A DNA stretch of 64,000 nt from Massospora cicadina (taxonomy: Eukaryota > Entomophthoromycota > Entomophthoromycetes > Entomophthorales > Entomophthoraceae): assembly GCA_022478985.1 (NCBI GenBank), contig JAKSZP010010641.1, positions 62,001 through 126,000 on the forward strand. Reading direction: 5' to 3'. The position numbers and the translations under genes were made by a program. The notes under the pieces were generated by a model. The model was given only the letters and a program-made list of their open reading frames with translations. It was not told where the DNA came from and did not search any database. This document shows, piece by piece, positions 10,900 through 22,050 of this stretch (position 1 is the stretch's first letter; each line of letters opens with the position of its first letter).

Positions 10900-11910
10900 T
10901 AATATAGGCTCACAAGAACGTGGACCATGAAAGATTTAAAATGACGTTGTATACCTGAAAGAAGGTTCTACTTGTAGTGCATGTCAAACTAAGTGCACAA
11001 AGACTTGGAGTAGTGCATACCTTGTGCAAGTTTTTGACCATTGGAGAAGCGCTTTGAGATTATACAATTCCCCCACCTTCAATAAAGTCTCTATTGGCGT
11101 ATAAGGACCCTTACTAACTTCCTCCAGCAGACTCAAGTTTGCCCTAGTCGTGATTACCACTTCACTAAGTGGATTGATACCCCATAGCTAAAATTTACAC
11201 TGCAAACTCTATTGCTTGATTCCTTTACAACCAAGATACAAAGAGACATGGTTGCCCTTAAGCATTACTTCCTAAAAATAGGAAGAACTTTAGCTTGGAA
11301 ATGGTAAAAAAGCTGATGACCTAGTGTGAGTGAAACGGCAGTTCACTACCACATATACTCTATCCTCCAAGGGAAGTGACAACTGAGTTAATGAGATTTA
11401 AGATGATTCTGAAGAAGATTGCCCTCAATTACAAGTCAAAAATGGGATCAGTTGCTGCTTCAGCGTTGTTGGCTTATAGGTTGAGCCACCATCAAGTGAT
11501 TGGGACGTCCCCTTTCAAAGCCCTGTATGGGTGGGAGGCAGCTCTGCTGATCCTCCTAGCACCAATCATTTCAGAAGATCAGAAAGAACATGCCGTCTGG
11601 AAGTTACCAGCAAGGGTTAGCTGACAATCTCAGAGAATTCAATTAGAGGCTTCAAACAACATTAAAGCGACTATCCCTAAGAGCCAACAGAAGAGTCAAC
11701 GATGCAATAGGCTACCAGAGTTCAACCTAAGAGATAAAGTTTTGTTTTCACCTATGGGAAACACAACCTGAGAAGTTACAGGCCATTTGGACTGGGCCTG
11801 CCACTTTTTTAAAAAGAGGGGAGCGGAATACTCCATCCAGGATAATGATACTAACCTTTTTAATAGGGTACGCACCTAGCACCTCATATCATTCTTAAGG
11901 TCTCATATTT
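10900..11910 (+). pseudogene. Ty3-A integrase
   Basis: Decayed zinc-binding and core regions lie at about 10900-11370. A clearer C-terminal core follows at 11440-11570, with SALLAYRLSHHQVIGTSPFKALYGWEAALL. At 11700-11900 is a GPY/F-like end (GDKVLFSPMGN, HLDWACHF, SIQDNDTNLFNRV). No chromodomain follows. Core catalytic residues could not all be placed. Confidence 0.7.
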
Positions 11911-11920
11911 GGAGGGGAAG
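11911..11920 (+). promoter_or_regulatory. Ty3-A polypurine tract
   Basis: GGAGGGGAAG directly precedes the TG of the 3' LTR. This is the expected primer for plus-strand DNA synthesis in LTR elements. Confidence 0.7.
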
Positions 11921-13141
11921 TGTCACGGATGATGCCATGAATGGTGCAGAAGATCATTTCTCAACCAGTGGAATGACTAGAATTCAACCTCATACCAGTG
12001 GAGGTCAGGCGACCAATCCACCGCTAATGGAGGCAATTGAGGACCTTTTATAGATGTGGGCAAGCAAAGGACAATTCAGCTAAGTCAGGATGAAGTTATA
12101 TAAAATAATTTTCTTCCAGAAGAATCATATAATTATTAAATGAAGATGATGACGCTGCCAAAGTTCTTAATTAAAAATTGACCTCCTTTTATACCTTCAT
12201 GGCAAAATAGTTTGCATTCCGCTTATGGCGTGACAATGCGCAGACTAAACTATGTTAATAAGAGCTTTTTGAGGATCAAAAGTGAATAATACTAAATTGA
12301 GCAACCACACAATTTTGGGAGTTGATTAAAACCATGACGCAAGGCGCATCATAGGAGCACTGTTACTTGAACCTGAAATTAAAATGAGCATTTATAAAAT
12401 CTAGTGACTAACCAATATCAGCAGAAGGTATAATGGCCAACACTCAGAATCAGTGGCCATTGAAAGGACCCCTGAACATCCAGGTTCAGGGATAGCCACC
12501 ACAAGACAGAGCTCACAGTTACAAGAATTAGCCCAATTAAAAGAAGCTGGAAAAGAAGCAGTCAAAAGACGTCTAACTAGGGGATCTTGAAACCTAAAAT
12601 ATTAAAACTTAAATTCCCAATTATTCATTGAAATCATTCACTTTTATATCTTGATTTCACCCTTAAAGTATAAAATACTTCATTTTTTATCTCAATAAAA
12701 ACTCTTTCCACAGAATCTCATGTCTATTTTTTTACTTGCACTTATGGTTGTTTGAGTGATACAATTGCTAGTAACTTATCTTGGAATAACCAATTATACA
12801 GAATACAGTAACTAGTCTGAGATCTTCTCTTTTTGAAACAAGGCACTATCTACCGTGGATAACTTGGAACCAAGCTGATAAGGAAGATATTGGATTTGCT
12901 TCCATTGAGACCTGAGGGCAACTTACGACAAATATTCCTAAGAGTGTCAACTAAAGTTTCACCATGGGTGCTAAGAGTGTAAAAAGCGGTCAATGCTACA
13001 AGGGGTAGCATCAGAGAATTCCTCTATGAAGATGATTGTGATTTTAGCAAAGGTTGTTAAGTCCTAATCTGCGCGTATTAGACCTCCTGAGCAGTGAGTC
13101 AGCCTCAGATATTATGTGAGCCAAGGTCAATGAGCTGACTT
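11921..13141 (+). repeat. Ty3-A 3' LTR
   Basis: It starts TGTCACGG right after the purine tract and matches the 5' LTR throughout. It ends at about ...GAGCTGACT, followed by the AGGT duplication and then Ty3-F RT. The end is set by two facts: the similarity to the left LTR stops here, and the Ty3-F reading frame resumes here. Confidence 0.85.
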
Positions 13142-13145
13142 AGGT
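13142..13145. repeat. Target-site duplication of Ty3-A, right copy (AGGT)
   Basis: This pairs with 5644-5647. The preceding base is T here and C on the left. Confidence 0.75.
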
Positions 13146-13790
13146 GCTGTGAGAATGTCCACAAGAATGCATGTATATTATCAATAACATTTTTATGTAG
13201 GATGATTTGAGAACCCCCAAATTGTATCCATTGTGCGCTGAAAATTTTCCAGTGCATTACACAGTGCCTGTGGCATGCATGTTGGTTGAATTAGCCTTGC
13301 GCCGCAATAATCAAGCACTTCTCTTGCTTTTCCTTGAAAAAAAAATGATTTTCCATTATACAGAGATAAGTTACAAAACTGTAAAAATTTTCGCACTCCC
13401 CAAATAGCCTATAGCGTCATCAATTTATTAGAAGAGTATACAAATCCTTTTTTGTAATGGCGTTGGGGTGGAGGTAATCAGTTACAGCTCAGTCACTTCC
13501 ATTCTTCTTATTTACTATTAGGATTGGGCTGGCCCAGGGGTTTTGTAAAGACACAATCATTCCACTCTTTAAAATATTGTTGAGCTCTTCTCTGACTATT
13601 TACTGCTATCTTAGTTACGCCTAATCATCATTATGATGGGCGCATGATCCCTGGTGTCCAAAAAGTGTTGTACTCCTTTCACATATCCCAGATCAAAGTC
13701 GTTTTTGCAAAATATCAGAGTATTAGTCAAATAACTTTATTACTTTATCTTTTTGCTAATAAATAATCCTATAAGTGATTTTCATGAAAT
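13146..13790 (-). pseudogene. Ty3-F reverse transcriptase, N-terminal half
   Basis: The upstream linker carries the DHAPI-like segment (about 13640). Then come PWASPILIVNKKNGS (about 13495-13540), D(Y)LHPNAITKKDLY, and the palm block FQPTCMPQALCNALENFQRTMD (about 13215-13285), the counterpart of MPQGLCNAPATFQ in Ty3-A. It is cut at 13146 just before the thumb. The thumb (HLVHLKQHF) is at 5647 downward. There are several stops and frame changes. Confidence 0.8.
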
Positions 13791-13859
13791 TACAGTTTGT
13801 GCCCCCACACCCACGTTGTGTAGATAAACTCTGATAGGTTAAAGAATTCTACAAGTGAC

Positions 13860-14130
13860 TCTAATTCATCCTTAGGTACTAGATGTATGAAAGTGACAAC
13901 CTGTGTTTTTAATCTTAACATTTTTTTTTGTTAAATTTACCAAAAAATGTCAAATTCTTCAAGCCCTGATATGAGTATTTCAGGCGCTACATTTGATCCA
14001 TCAGAGAAAAATTTTGTGGTGACATGACCCCCATACAATCCTTCTGGGACATCCAATATGGTACTGTACTCATAACTAGTTAGTGACCTGGGGCTATAAT
14101 TGCATCTTTGTTGACAATACATTGTATTCC
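13860..14130 (-). pseudogene. Ty3-F dUTPase-like segment
   Basis: It reads APRSLTSYEYSTILDVPEGLY, then APEILISG, then (after frame changes) KTQVVTFIHLVPKDELESL and FFNLSEFI. Ty3-C has PPGMQTVVNTGLTLKIPEQLY, APGILIP, NQVVAFTHLIPITELHSF and FGDLSEL in the same order. The two therefore support each other as one conserved domain. The motif-3 Asp and Tyr are not preserved here, so no activity is expected. Confidence 0.55.
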
Positions 14131-14247
14131 TTAATATTTATTAATGGCGTTGGGCAATGGTCAGCTTCATTTTATCCTTTGTGTATATCCAATTAATATT
14201 ATTTCATTGGTGTAGGATATATTAATAAAATCTTGATGGCAGCTTAA

Positions 14248-14262
14248 GGGTTTGTTAATAGT
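14248..14262. repeat. LINE-1 target-site duplication, left copy (15 bp)
   Basis: GGGTTTGTTAATAGT here is identical to 19536-19550, on the other side of LINE-1. Perfect 15-bp repeats fit target-primed reverse transcription and set the element's ends. Confidence 0.9.
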
Positions 14263-14394
14263 TTTAATTTATTGTGGGGAAGGCCAAACATGGGATGGAC
14301 ACTTCCGAATATGACTCAGGACAGATAAACTTAGTACTGGGGGGAGGCACCCCAGTAAAGCGATGCTATCTCTTGTTGCCAGCGGGAACGCCAC

Positions 14395-17300
14395 TTATGG
14401 GGAGGGGGAGGGAACGTGTGAAGGGGCCGTAGCCACTATTGAGCACGTGTGGAGGAAGGGGTCTGATTTGATGAGCCAGACTGGGAACCAGGAGGAGACC
14501 AGCTGTCAGTGACGCGGTGGGAGGTGTCCAAACATCCACGCTTGAAAGTGGTCCACCAAATGAGACTGGAATCTTTGGACAGTTTCTGGGAGGGTGGGGG
14601 TGGAGCCTGCGATGGCATCTAAGACAATCGTGTGTATGGTCCACATGGCGATTGCAACCACCAGAGCACGGAGGGAGGGTGGAAGGGAGGAGGCCATTAA
14701 TAGAGCAAACATATCTCTTGACAGACTGAAGGGATGTGTTTGATCCTGGCCCAGCAGACTTTGAACTTCGCGCCATATCACTTTAGAGGTGGGGCACTTC
14801 TCCAGGAGGTGGAACAGCGTTCCATACTGGCCGCACACGACACAGGATGAGTGTAAAGCGTTAGAGCGCTCAGCTGTACGATACACCCGCCTCAGGCAGC
14901 GCCACACATGGGAGCGGACTTGAGGCTGCAACAGAGGGTGATGTACATATTTCCAGATTGTTTTTTGGGTCTCAATGGAATAAGGGATGTCCATCATGTC
15001 CAGGTAGTCCACCCTGGATAGGACATGGGGCCGAATGGGGATCACGCCATCATGGATGGGCAGTTCCTGTACCTCTTATGTGAACTGAGGAGAGGGGCGT
15101 CCTCTTTGGGTTGTATGTCCGCTAATATGAATTCTCCACTCTGCACTCCACATGGAGAGTAGGATTAGTTTGTAGTGGGTTTTAGTACCGTGAGGACCTG
15201 TGGCCGATGTGTGTGATGCGAGGTATTTCATCAGGGAGTGGGGGTTTGATGGATTGGTGAGGCCCAAGGCTTGGGAGAAGTTGGAGCGGGCTGCGCGGGA
15301 CCAGTGTTGGGATGGGAGTGTAGGAGCGGTGACGGCCGCAATCCAGGTGCCCAGGATCTTGGCTGCATGGGCTTTGAAGTCAAGCAGGCCCATGCCACCA
15401 TGATGATGCGGGCCAAACATGACCTCTAGCCGTACTGGTGGAGGGCAGCCTGAATAAAGCCATCCTTGCAGCAAGGCATACAAGGATTTGATGAAGCTTG
15501 GGGAGAAGGGGATGGCGTGGGCTCTGAACCAGACTTTGGATAGGAGCAAAGAGTTGGCTAAAACAACCCTGCCAGTAAGGGAAGTAGGGTGGGCTCTGAG
15601 AGAGGCGATTCGCTTCGTCACGTTGTCCAGAATATGGCACTCCATTACTGCTGACACATATCCGCCTGCCTCCATCCACACGCCCAGATGGCGCACCGGT
15701 CCTATGGTAGGACGTGGCATGAAGGGGAGCACCAGTGGAGCGGTGTGTGTTGAGTTAGTAAGGCGTGGACGTGGGCAGGCATTTGGGCCAGGTTGGGAAC
15801 TAATTGCTGGGGCCCAGCAGTTCTGAAACCGACCAAGGAGGATGATTTCAGTTTTGGAGGCGTTCAGTGCCACGTTGCTTACCCGGAAATATTCCTGGAT
15901 TTGAGCTTCAAGCGTGCTTGCATCTTGATTATTAGACACCCCAACCACACAATCATCTGCGAACGCCAATATCTTGACTGGGGCTTGGCCTGGCACATGG
16001 ACCCCAGTGAGTTGGGCATTCACATATCGCAGTAGTGGGTCAAGGCTGAAGTTGTATAAGAGTGGGCTGAGGGGGTCCCCTTGTCGCAAGCCCCTTTGAG
16101 GGCGAACTACTTCCGTTAGGAAGCCAGGGCCACGCACTGCCATTGTTGCAGATTCCGTGAGCAGCATCACCCAGTTGATGAAGCGAGGGGGTAGGTGGAA
16201 TTGATGGAGGCAGGCCCTTAGGTATTCTCAGTTTACTCTATCATAGGCCTTTTGTTGGTCCAAGAATACAAGTGCCCCAGAGGCTGTGGACTGACATACA
16301 TTAGCCACAGAGTGCACGTTATCCCAAATCGACCTTCTGGGGATGAAACCAAATTGTTCTGGGGAGATGGTGGCAGATGCTAATGTCCCTAAACGGTTAG
16401 CCATGATTTTTGTTAAAATTTTGGTGTCTGTGTTTGTTAGAGAAATGGGGCACCAGTTGGCTAAGTCAAGCTTATCCCCTTTCTTGAATAGTGTGACAGT
16501 AAAGGCCTCATGTCCTCCTGGTAGGAGGCGCGTTTCCAACAGGCTTTGGTTAAGTGAGGCAAGCAGAAGTGGGGATATATATTTGAAATATTTATTGTAG
16601 AACTCATATGGGATGCCATCTAGGCCTGGGCATTTTCGGTTTGGCGCACCGCGAATGGCTGTCCATAATTCATTTGGAGTAATTAAATTCATTATTTCTG
16701 GGTATTGGAAAATGGTGCAGATATGAGCTCAGTCAAGAAATTCCGCCACTTTGGCTGGCTGAATTGGTTCAGCTCAGTACAACTTGGAGTAATATTTTTT
16801 CATTTCAATTGCCACTTCAGCCGGTGTATCTGCAATAGAATTATCCAATCTTCGCACCTGTGTGCAGGCCACACTCTGGCGTGGCGCGAAATTTTTTTTA
16901 AAGAAATATGCGGTGCACTTGTCACCTTTTGTGATGCGTGTGGCCCTGTATTGAATACAAACCCAATGTTTGTGTTGCCTTTCGAGTGCATTGAGGTGGG
17001 CAACTGCCTCCGCCCACTTCCAGCCCCATGCAGGGCTGTTTCCTGTAGCTGGAATGTTGGACTCCAAGTGTGCCAGTTCTGCCAGAGCGCGCTAGATAAC
17101 CGCCAATGTGGCTTGTAAGCGTCTGGAGGAGAGATGGTGAGAGTGGCGGATGGTGTCCTCTTTGAAAGTTGCCCATGTGGAAATGGGGTCCGTGCAAAAT
17201 GGTGCAACAAACTTTTTTGCCAAAGTCACCTCTTCCACCCATGTGGAAAATCCTGGTGACGCGAGCTTGGGGGGGCAGATTTTGCACCAATGTGGGGCCT

Positions 17301-18022
17301 TAGCAACTGTGACAGGTAGGTGGTATGTTACCAAGACTAGTCGGTGGTCAGAGAATTCCATTTTCATTATTTTGAAGTGGAAGATGTGGGGTTGGAATTT
17401 CGCCGGCGTTATAATAAGGTCAATGCGGGTCATGGACCTTAATTGGCCGTTATGGATGTGGGGACGCATCATGTTTTTGAGCAGCGGGGCATGTTGCAGC
17501 AGCGCATCCATTAACCCAAGGGTGGCCTTTAGAACATGTAGTTTAATGTGACCCTGTGGGGAATGGGGTGACGGAGGCCACTGGTCCGTTGGTGAGGTTA
17601 GCCAACATTTCATGTTGCCAACTAAGAAAGAATCAGGGGGTAGCAGGAGGGATTTGACCGATGAAAAAAATTCCTGATGCTCATGTGCACCGTTTGGGGC
17701 ATAGATGTTGATGATTGCATGCGCTACGTCAGCCCACGAGAAGGTGACGATGAGCACTCAGCCATTTAGGAATGTTTCTGAGGATATGAATTTGAAAAAT
17801 TATTTTTCCAAATTAGCACCCCACAGTGCTTTGACCAAAAGGATAGGGATGGGAGGAGCATTATTTTCCAAGTTTCCTCAGAACCTTGTGGACAGTGGGA
17901 TTCCTGGATGGCCAGGATATCCACGGGTAAACTGTGTTGTAAAAACTCAGTTTCCTAGCCCAGGATGAGGAGGCTTTGAGTCCGGCGATATTCAACGTCC
18001 CTAAAGTGAAGGTTTCCCCCTT
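14395..18022 (-). pseudogene. LINE-1 ORF2: endonuclease-reverse transcriptase
   Basis: Domains in order: AP endonuclease (TLNIAG at about 17990, DILAIQESHC at about 17900, INIYAP, GNMKCW, a DHRLV-like end at about 17340); a linker; RT (15076-16692) with NRKCPGLDGIPYEFY, LVFLDQQKAYDRV, RQGDPLSPLLYNFSLDPLL and the active site FADD at 15952-15963; and a C-terminal zinc-binding region (CVVCGQYGTLFHLLEKC, about 14780-14835), as in zf-RVT domains. The reading frame is largely continuous from about 17757 down to 14395, with stops near 17092, 16774, 16729, 16228, 15076 and 14506. The ATG used by LINE-2 at its start is changed here. Confidence 0.9.
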
Positions 18023-18028
18023 CACACC

Positions 18029-19441
18029 TTAGGTGTGAGGGGGTGGGCTCCCAGGCCCAACAGCCTCTTCTAGGTCCCCACGGGCTTTCACAGCAGTGCA
18101 GGTGTTAGCAGCAACGCTATCAGAGTTTTTGTTGATTTTTGTGGAAAGAGTCACATTGGCTTTGGCCTTCACTTTTTGTTTTCCCGACGTCAGACGAATT
18201 TTTTGCGGTGCAGATGAGTTCAGTGCACCATTGAGCGGTTCAAAAAAAATTTCAGTTAGGATAGGTCTCAAGTCAGTTTTGACCAGAGCTTGGGTGCAAC
18301 GAATGGGTGAGATTGAATCCCCCATCAGATCCTCAGATTGAGTGGCCCACTCGGCATGGGCTTCCCAATCTGATTGGTTGATGGATTCCCAAGTTGCTTC
18401 TGCTGTGAAGGTTTCCATGTCCTTCTGGCGTTGTGAGTGTGGGATAGCGGTGGTGGCCTTGGCCGTTTCCTTGGCCGCGGCCCTATGGGCCTGCTTAGCC
18501 TTCTTCCGTTCTTGTGGGGAGATAGGCTTTACCAATAGGCAGCAGCCTTGTGCTCCCCACGGGAAAGCCTCCTTGGTGCTTGTGGTTGGTTTGTAGTGCG
18601 CCTCTCCGTTAGCCATGGCCGCTGAGGGGTGCTCTTGAAATGTGACGCCCTCCTTGATGGGGCATGCATGTGCCTTGTGGCTGAACGCATCAGAGTGGGT
18701 GCAAATGGGGGGCGCGCTGTCCACGGTCACCCAGAATGGGTGGGTGGTATGCCCTGCAATATCAATAAAAGTGGAGTGCGGGATCTGGGTTAGGTCCTTC
18801 ATGATCTCCTCAGTTGGGGTCAGAACTGTGATGGCTTTGCCAGTGCACAGGTGTGGCATCAGCATGAAGCATTGCATTTCAAAAGATTGTATTTCGCCAT
18901 ATATGGCGAGACCATCTTTCAAGTGTTGTTCCAAAATGTCACGTTTTACAGTAGTAGGCAAAAAGTCAAACGTGAGGAAAATTTGGTTTGATTTTGTCCA
19001 TCGGGTGCATTTGGTTTTGACGACCCATTGCCCTTCAGGGAGGTCGACCACTACATGCACCGCTGCAGCCTTGTCTGCTGCTTTTTTGCTCTCGAAACCT
19101 AGGTTCAGTCAACCGCATGACATGGAGTGAGGTGCAACATACACCGCAGTTGGGAAAATTTTGTGTACATCTTTGCAAAATTTTTCCCATAAGGCCATTT
19201 TTTAAATGTCCAGATACACGCAGACTCCAAATTCCAACAACGAAATTGGTTGGGAGTGTGGCGTGTTGATGTACTGGTTGCATCATGCTTGCCATGCGAG
19301 TATCTCTGGGGAAATTGTGACCACCAGTTTTTTAAGATTTTTGTCAATTCCGCCAGATTCTCCGGGGCGTTTTTGAACGTTGGAGGCCGCGGGCCTTCCA
19401 CCTGCTCCTCTTACCTTGCTTGCCCAACTGCTCCCTGACAT
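18029..19441 (-). pseudogene. LINE-1 ORF1: RNA-binding protein with damaged CCHC knuckle
   Basis: About 470 codons from ATG at 19441 (MSGSSWAS...), in one frame to TAA at 18029-18031. Three in-frame stops lie in the first 130 codons. The central region VVDLPEGQWVV...IFLTFDFLPT...ILEQHLKDGLAIYGEI is conserved in all three copies and may be an RRM-like fold (inference). The zinc knuckle at 18662-18703 reads CTHS...SHKAHAC: the second Cys is Ser and the Gly before His is Ser, while LINE-2 has the intact form. The C-terminus is Lys/Ala/Pro-rich. ORF2 follows 6 nt after the stop, in the same frame. Confidence 0.88.
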
Positions 19442-19535
19442 GGGCGCAGATTAATCTCCTCTGTGAGATTATCAAACTAGATTCAGTCTTGAATTGAATA
19501 GGTTGCAAAAGTGTTTGCAATGAGAAAGAAAAGTG

Positions 19536-19550
19536 GGGTTTGTTAATAGT
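19536..19550. repeat. LINE-1 target-site duplication, right copy (15 bp)
   Basis: GGGTTTGTTAATAGT, identical to 14248-14262. Confidence 0.9.
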
Positions 19551-19649
19551 GAGCTTTAAATATTGGAAGTGTCTGCCCTTATATTGTTAACATGTTTTCT
19601 TTAAAGCTATGAGAAATGGCATAAGTCTGTAAAATCATGTTCCATTTAA

Positions 19650-20150
19650 TATATCATAGCTAGTGTTTGGTAGCATTATTGCGGGTACTGGCACTACAAG
19701 CACTTTAAACTCCAGTGGCAAGGCAATGTAAGCTCCTTATCACTTTTTATGCTGTTAGGTCTTAATGTCCCATATTTTTTGTTGATAATCAATATTAAGA
19801 GCAAATTTAATTTTCTTGACAAATTAGTTGGGACAACAATAATGGGTGATTCAATTTCAATAATATAAAACTTTATTTTTGGTGACCAAATTATCTGAAA
19901 AAGTACACTCTAATCAATAAAAATGTTACGGAGTCTTAAGTTATCTTGCAAAATTCAATAATTGGTGGTGCGTTTCAATGTGCTTCGATGCTAGGATACT
20001 TGGTGATAAATGTGTCAATGGGCACTGCTATGTTCACCCTTCAGACTTAGGGTATCAGTTGTCCAACTTAGCCTTTGGTCAGTGAGTTCTCAATAATCTG
20101 TTATATATATGACTTTACAACCATCTCAGTTACTTTAGGTTCATCTGCCT
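19650..20150 (-). pseudogene. Ty3-F protease region, heavily decayed
   Basis: By position this is the protease. A readable piece is KIKFYIIEIESPIIVVPTNLSRKL (about 19805-19875). It resembles the region downstream of the active site in Ty3-C, including its I-V-L-P-N stretch. The catalytic triplet was not found. The call rests mainly on order within the element. Confidence 0.4.
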
Positions 20151-20269
20151 TTTTCTGGGAGCAAGTCACCATATGCACATAATTGGATAATACATGATGT
20201 ACTTGAATAGGATCCATTTTTGATAATTTTAGCATTGATAGTTAATTCCAGATTGCTGGAGTGTTCATT

Positions 20270-21960
20270 TCAGTCAAGTGGTATTGATAATTCTAGAACA
20301 ACATAAGCGCCTATTTCTACTGTGCATCCTCTTTTCCCTCCTCCTGAGAATTAATATGAGATAATACCTTATCATTACGTTGGCAGCATCTTGAGGCATA
20401 GTGTCCTTTCCAATTGCAATTATAGCAAATAGTTTCATTCTTTGGATGCGTTGTCTTTGCATGTTAGATTGCTCATTTTTCATAGGAAATAGCTTTAATC
20501 CTTTTTTGTTGTTAAACTTTTCCTGGAGTGCCTAAAAAAACTGCTTGAAGCCAGTGTTAGGGGGTCTAAAAGTTTAAGAGCATCAGCATAAATACAAGAC
20601 TAATTCATACATCACGAGTAATGAAAAAATTCTATCAATAAAATAAAATAAGTTTTGGTAAGGCTGCACTGCTTGTTGAAGTGCAATTTTAGCATTGAAA
20701 TTGATCTTTGTCTTAGTGACTAAGAGAACATATGCTTCTCAATAAAATCTATCTACTAATTTAGCAATTATTTCATATTTATTAAATCCAATATTTATGA
20801 ATTAGGTTTCAAGTTTTTCCATTTGTTCAGGGCCTTCAAACTCGTGAAGAATGAGCTCTTTGGCCTCAGCATAAGTAGAGTCGTTATCCAAATGTCACAT
20901 TATTAACTCAATTCTCCATTTATCCAAACAGTTGTTGATGATAGCAACATTATTAAATCACTAGACAATACATGTCAATTTTATCTCTTAAAAAAGTGGC
21001 CACGCTCCCATTATTTTCAGACAGGAAGATTATAAGAATATTAATTTCCTCTCTTTTCAGGTTGATTGTGACTATTTTTTGACTGACTCATTCCTGATTT
21101 CTCAAAACGCTGAGGCGCAGCGCCCTGGGTAAAAGAGTTTGGATTGGATAAGGCAACCATATCACTTGGTATCTACTGACATGTTATGGCATTGACTTTC
21201 ATATTGATCTATAAGACTTCGTCCTCATAAATATTCAGAGGCGTTGCTACTAATAAAAATGGTAGGGGCACACTGACATCAACCATTGTTGAAAACTTTA
21301 ATTCAGTGATCAATATCTATCTCACATCCATGCAGACCCAGTTTTAACTTCAATCTAATAAATTCATCATTTTAACTGGTTGTTTGCAGTTGGGGAATAA
21401 ATAATTGTTTCTCTTTTTTTAATTTTTTTAAACTGTTTAATTCTCCATATAGATTATTATCTGACTCATTTATGGAATTAACATCTTCATGAAGATTATT
21501 AACTTTTTATCTCACCTTTCCACTAAATCTTGAGATTCCTTGTTTTCCATTTGTTGTATTAAACTTTGTGCGCCAATAATCGATTTCATGTTTTAAAATG
21601 CTTCAACTCACAAATTTGTGCGCTTAGTCATTGGCATTTTTTGCGGAATTTGGTGTTCTTTAATTGTCGCATTTGGCCTTTGTGGATAAGCCTCATGAAT
21701 TCCTAAGACTGCATATAGGTCTGAGTTACACTGCTGACCTATTTGTTGGTACATCCTCTTTCATTCATGAAGGTTTTGATCACATTGTGTAATCTGACAT
21801 TAATTCTTAAGCTAATTCTGAAACTTAATTGTTAGCTCATGTAGTCAAGTTATGGTTTGCCTCCAAGCTAGTGCAGACTTCTCCAAAATTAACTTATAGC
21901 TGATCATGCAATTCTTGCGCCATCTGTATTGAGTTTTTTTAGAAAAATACTAACTCAGTA
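20270..21960 (-). pseudogene. Ty3-F Gag with intact zinc knuckle
   Basis: The zinc knuckle reads CYNCNWKGHYASRC (C-x2-C-x4-H-x4-C) at 20386-20427 and is intact. Upstream, 20600-20950 carries the Gag core (AKELILHEFEGPEQMEKLET, then KLVDRFY.EA). This parallels FAKRFYHEAQNLA in Ty3-D. Further upstream (21000-21960) the sequence is rich in Glu/Lys/Leu-like codons that may once have made a coiled coil. Many stops interrupt it. Confidence 0.7.
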
Positions 21961-22050
21961 AAGGTTTAATAAATGGCATGCAATAGCCTTTTGTGAGTTT
22001 TCAGGAGGGACAGATGCGTGATGGCTCCCCCTTTTTGGGTTGGGAACCAA

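Larger units (their letters stand above)
5648..13141 (+). mobile_element. Ty3-A: nearly full-length Ty3/Gypsy retrotransposon, plus strand
   Basis: It has two LTRs of about 1.2 kb and a 5-kb internal region in the order gag, protease, dUTPase-like, RT, RNase H, integrase. It sits inside the RT of Ty3-F, with AGGT on both sides. A purine tract (GGAGGGGAAG, 11911-11920) directly precedes the 3' LTR. All genes are broken by stops and frameshifts, and the RT active site is mutated, so the element is dead. The two LTRs differ visibly along their length, so it is not recent. Confidence 0.9.
13142..14262 (-). mobile_element. Ty3-F block 2 (dUTPase-like and start of RT)
   Basis: This is the middle block of the minus-strand Ty3-F, bounded by Ty3-A on the left and LINE-1 on the right. 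Read on the minus strand, it carries the dUTPase-like segment, the protease-RT linker and the N-terminal half of RT. Confidence 0.8.
14263..19535 (-). mobile_element. LINE-1: full-length non-LTR retrotransposon, minus strand
   Basis: About 5.27 kb: 5' leader, ORF1 (18029-19441), ORF2 (14395-18022) and a short 3' UTR ending in ACAATAAATTAAA. It has perfect 15-bp duplications on both sides. It shares structure and high sequence similarity with LINE-2, and is more G+C-rich than its surroundings. It inserted into Ty3-F. Stops break both ORFs, so this copy is inactive. It has APE endonuclease, RT and a C-terminal Cys/His motif. I saw no RNase H, so I do not assign a named clade. Confidence 0.92.
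19551..22050 (-). mobile_element. Ty3-F block 1 (Gag and protease)
   Basis: This is the 5' block of the minus-strand Ty3-F, ending at the LINE-1 insertion. It contains the Gag core, an intact zinc knuckle and the decayed protease. At 22039-22051 the minus strand reads TGGTTCCCAACCC, which could be a tRNA primer-binding site marking the end of the 5' LTR. The LTR itself was not delimited. Confidence 0.7.

Noticed and set aside
11921..13145. Reading the right LTR plus the sequence after 13000 as the start of a second, tandem Ty3-A copy
   Set aside because: That sequence is simply the rest of the LTR. No Gag follows, and Ty3-F RT begins at once.
14366..14776. 136-codon minus-strand open frame over the end of LINE-1 ORF2
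   Set aside because: The true ORF2 frame (with CVVCGQYGTLFH) is a different one; this is an off-frame reading.
14395..18022. An RNase H domain in LINE ORF2, as in Tad-like fungal LINEs
   Set aside because: After RT the sequence goes to a zf-RVT-like Cys/His region and then stops. No D-E-D-D pattern was found.
18096..19130. Long plus-strand open frames opposite LINE-1 ORF1 and similar minus-strand frames opposite LINE-2
   Set aside because: They mirror the well-supported ORF1 and ORF2 on the other strand and hold no family motif.
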